Positions 7,084 through 9,181 of a stretch of 9,181 bases of DNA are shown here, in pieces. The stretch covers positions 1 to 9,181 of the forward strand of contig JAJQDK010000038.1 of the NCBI GenBank assembly GCA_021202245.1, given 5' to 3'. Position 1 is the stretch's first letter. The number at the start of each line of letters is the position of its first letter. The stretch is from Clostridiales bacterium (GTDB taxonomy: Bacteria; Bacillota; Clostridia; Oscillospirales; Acutalibacteraceae). A model generated the notes under the pieces. The model searched no databases and had not been told where the DNA came from. It worked only from the letters and a program-made list of their open reading frames with translations. A program made the translations under genes and the position numbers.

Positions 7084-7398
7084 CTAATATTGGTTTGACT
7101 CTTTCCGATTTATATCAATTTCTGTGATTTTTCCATCGGAATGATTAATAATCCATCTAAGAATATCGGCGTCACTTTCGATATGAACAAGGCCTCCCCT
7201 TCCGCCTATATCTGCTCCGAGGTAAAAACCGATTGCGTATACGGGACATTCCTTAATACATGAGGTACAGCCCCAACAATCCTTAGGATATTTTATAAAG
7301 GCTTTTTTGTCATCTCCGATTTTTATAAGACTTCCGGGACAGACAATATGACATTTGCCGCAACCGATACATTTTGATTTATCAATCATTATGCTCAT
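7084..7398 (-). CDS. AprB-like ferredoxin, APS reductase beta subunit
   Basis: This 104-residue protein carries two 4Fe-4S motifs: CIGCGKCHIVCPG (Cys 10, 13, 16, 20) and CWGCTSCIKECP (Cys 41, 44, 47, 51). After the motifs comes YLGADIGGRGG and a short C-terminal domain. The block and its position directly after an AprA-like flavoprotein identify it as the iron-sulfur partner that passes electrons to the flavin for APS reduction. It is shorter than AprB of sulfate-respiring bacteria (about 150 residues), with less of the tail that embraces AprA there. ATG 7398 overlaps the aprA end by 17 nt and has GGGAGGAG 6 nt upstream; a second in-frame ATG at 7389 is less well placed. Confidence 0.88.
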   Translation of the reverse strand: MSIMIDKSKCIGCGKCHIVCPGSLIKIGDDKKAFIKYPKDCWGCTSCIKECPVYAIGFYLGADIGGRGGLVHIESDADILRWIINHSDGKITEIDINRKESNQY

Positions 7399-9060
7399 AA
7401 GCCGCTCCTCCCTGCACCAAATTTCTCAGAATTATCTTAATCTTGCCGTTTTCAATGCGTGAGTTGATATATTTCTTAAAATTCCTGTCGTCCTTTTCGG
7501 GATAATCAAGATTTTCCGCAAAGCAGTGCCAGCGTGTTTCGTGCCTTGCTCTGAGATGAGCTATAACGCTCCTGCAAACAACAAGCCTTTCACGCAGCTC
7601 ATATATATACATAAGCTCCTGAAAATCATCGGCATGCAGACTTTTGCTGAGTTGTGTAATATTAAGTATTTTTTCATCTGCAATGTCAAGCTGTTTTTCA
7701 TTAAATCGATAATTGGTCTTTATGCCGCCGGCATAAGCATCCATAACTTTTTGCATGGCTTCTTCAAGCTGTTCGACGGAAAAACGGCTTTTTTTCTCTA
7801 ACAGAAAGCCCTCCGCTTCTTCAATGCGCTCACGAGCTGAAATTTCATCTATATGTACTCCGTTATTTTTATTGATAAATTCAAGTGCCGAAAGTGCGGC
7901 GATTTCCCCCTCTGCCAACGCTCCGGTAACATACTTCTGCGGACATCCTCCTGCGACATCGCCTGCAGCGAACAATCCCTTTATCGTTGTTGCCCGCTTT
8001 GTGTCAACCCAATATCCGCTCGCCGTATGACCGCCCACTATGTACGGCTCCGTACCCTCAATCTCAACATTTTGCTCTGAGGGATTTTTGCCGTCTTCAA
8101 TCCATTTTATTGTCTGCGACGGTGCCATATTGAGATACGCCTTTTTTAGGGCCTCGTCCTGCTTTGATGTAATTCCCTCTGTTCTTAGATAGCAGGGTCC
8201 TCTGCCCTCCTGATTTTCATTAACCGTTCCGTAAACACGCTGAGAAGTTGTAATTCCGTATTTGCTTTCATAAACCTCTCCGAGAGAATTTATCTGCTTT
8301 GCACCCACACCCTGAGCCAGCGTACCTGTCGGAGCAATGGTATCCTTACAGCGTAGAGCAATAAAACGCATTTCAAAAGAAGTCATCTCTGCCCCCGACC
8401 TTATTCCCATAGCGTATCCCGCACCCGTATTAAACGGCGGATACCACATTTTATGGCGAGAAAATCCGGGGTTATTCGGCTTGTAAAGTCCGGCAGCACC
8501 GCCTGTTGCAACTATGACGGCATTTGCCTCAATTATATATAAGGTATCGTTTTCAATGCCTATTCCGAATGCGCCGTTTATGCGATTATTGCGGACGAAA
8601 AAGTCGGTCATATTAACCCTGTTGAGTATTTTCACGTTCGGAAGACTTTCAACAGCATTTGCAAGAATAGGCTTAATATTTTCTCCGTTGATTTTCAAAT
8701 TGCGATTTCCTCTTGTGACATATTTCCCGTTCTCGTCTTTGAGTATGACAAGTCCGAGCTTTTCCAAGCGTTTGGTAACCTCGTTAAATTTTTCGGAAAC
8801 TGTCAGAAGCAAATCCTCCCGTACAATTTCTTCTGCATCCTTTTTTGCGTAGTCAACGTAATCCTGAGGTTTTTTCCGTCAACAATATAAGCATTGAGGG
8901 CATTAACGCCTGCCGCAAGACAGCCGCTGCGCTTGATATGTGCCTTTTCGCAGATAAGAACATTTACGTCCGAATTTTCCGAAACAGTCAAGGCGGCATA
9001 ACAGCCTGCTGTGCCGCCTCCGATAATCAAAATATCTGTTCTCAACTTTTGAGTTTTCAT
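7382..9060 (-). pseudogene. AprA-like APS reductase flavoprotein, frameshifted
   Basis: This FAD-dependent subunit is of the fumarate reductase/AprA family and is expected to reduce APS to sulfite and AMP. The first piece (9060 down) reads TDILIIGGGTAGCYAA (9-23), the FAD dinucleotide fold, then RSGCLAAGVNALNAYIVDGK. At the A6 run 8870-8875 the frame must shift by -1; it then continues KPQDYVDYAKKDAEEIVREDLL to the stop at 7382. Without the shift it ends at 8803 after 85 codons. Later blocks include VIVATGGAAGLYK, GAGYAMGIRSGAEMTSFEMRF, GLFAAGDVAGG and a C-terminal FRD-like helical domain with ELRERLVVCRS. Rejoined length is about 559 residues, shorter than the ~660 of dissimilatory AprA. The start overlaps the upstream stop as ATGA. 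All neighbours are intact, so a base-call error or recoding is as likely as real loss. Confidence 0.88.
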
Positions 9061-9181
9061 TTAATCCCCGCTGATTTGTTAAGGAATTTTTCTGCGGATG
9101 CAACGCAGTTTGCGCCGTCGGATACAGCCGTAACCACCTGCCGCAGCTGCTTGGTTCTCACGTCGCCTGCGGCAAAAATGC
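9057..9181 (-). CDS. Thioredoxin reductase-like oxidoreductase, C-terminal end
   Basis: Only the last 40 residues are inside the window; the gene continues past the right edge. The peptide IFAAGDVRTKQLRQVVTAVS, followed by DGANCVASAEKFL, matches the C-terminal FAD-binding block of low-molecular-weight thioredoxin reductases and related NAD(P)H flavoproteins. The stop TGA overlaps the aprA ATG as ATGA, so the two are translated together. A role in delivering electrons from NAD(P)H to APS reduction, or to a redox partner of it, is plausible but inferred. The redox CXXC and NAD(P)H-binding region that would settle this lie outside the window. Confidence 0.82.
   Translation of the reverse strand, partial: IFAAGDVRTKQLRQVVTAVSDGANCVASAEKFLNKSAGIK

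Noticed and set aside
7382..9060. Dissimilatory sulfate-respiration operon
   Set aside because: CysDN is the assimilatory enzyme, the Apr subunits are short and the gene order differs from typical aprBA; no sat, qmo or dsr gene is in view.
1..9181. CRISPR array, tRNA or rRNA genes
   Set aside because: No regularly spaced repeats, tRNA-like cloverleaf or rRNA sequence was seen; the only clear long repeat is the two-copy 97-mer.

Overview
The window looks like chromosomal DNA of a low-GC Firmicute, most likely a gut or rumen Clostridia member. The reasons are the AT-rich intergenic DNA, the GGAGG/AGGAGG ribosome sites, the assimilatory AprAB plus CysDN gene set, and a MATE/MerR pair of clostridial character. 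No species can be named from the sequence alone.

The layout has three parts. (1) Positions 1-574 hold no convincing gene. They contain one copy of a 97-bp dispersed repeat, three hairpins, and an 84-codon minus-strand open frame that may be a decayed gene. (2) Positions 575-3599 form a divergent drug-response-type module. A MerR/GyrI-like regulator (plus strand) faces a minus-strand operon of a MATE-family exporter and a cytidylate-kinase-like protein. The exporter promoter has a 19-bp -35/-10 spacer filled by an imperfect palindrome, the layout expected of a MerR-activated promoter. The MATE gene carries a -1 frameshift in an A6 run. (3) Positions 3600-4487 are a relic zone: a transposase remnant whose HTH piece is joined to part of its DDE core by an internal deletion, followed by the second copy of the 97-bp repeat (93/97 identical, 4,166 bp from the first).

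From 4488 to the right edge lies a tightly packed minus-strand operon for assimilatory sulfate activation and reduction. In transcription order it reads thioredoxin-reductase-like protein (3' end only), AprA-like flavoprotein, AprB-like ferredoxin, CysD, CysN. Adjacent genes overlap by 4, 17 and 1 nt, or are separated by a few bases. CysDN would turn sulfate into APS, and the AprAB pair would reduce APS directly to sulfite. This fits the absence of an APS kinase domain on CysN. The first gene may supply electrons. The aprA-like gene has a -1 frameshift after codon 62, again in an A6 run where seven A are needed.

The points most worth checking are the two matching A6 frameshifts (sequencing error, mutation or recoding), the MerR operator, the paired repeats around the MATE/MerR/transposase segment, and the long non-kinase C-terminal extension of CysN.
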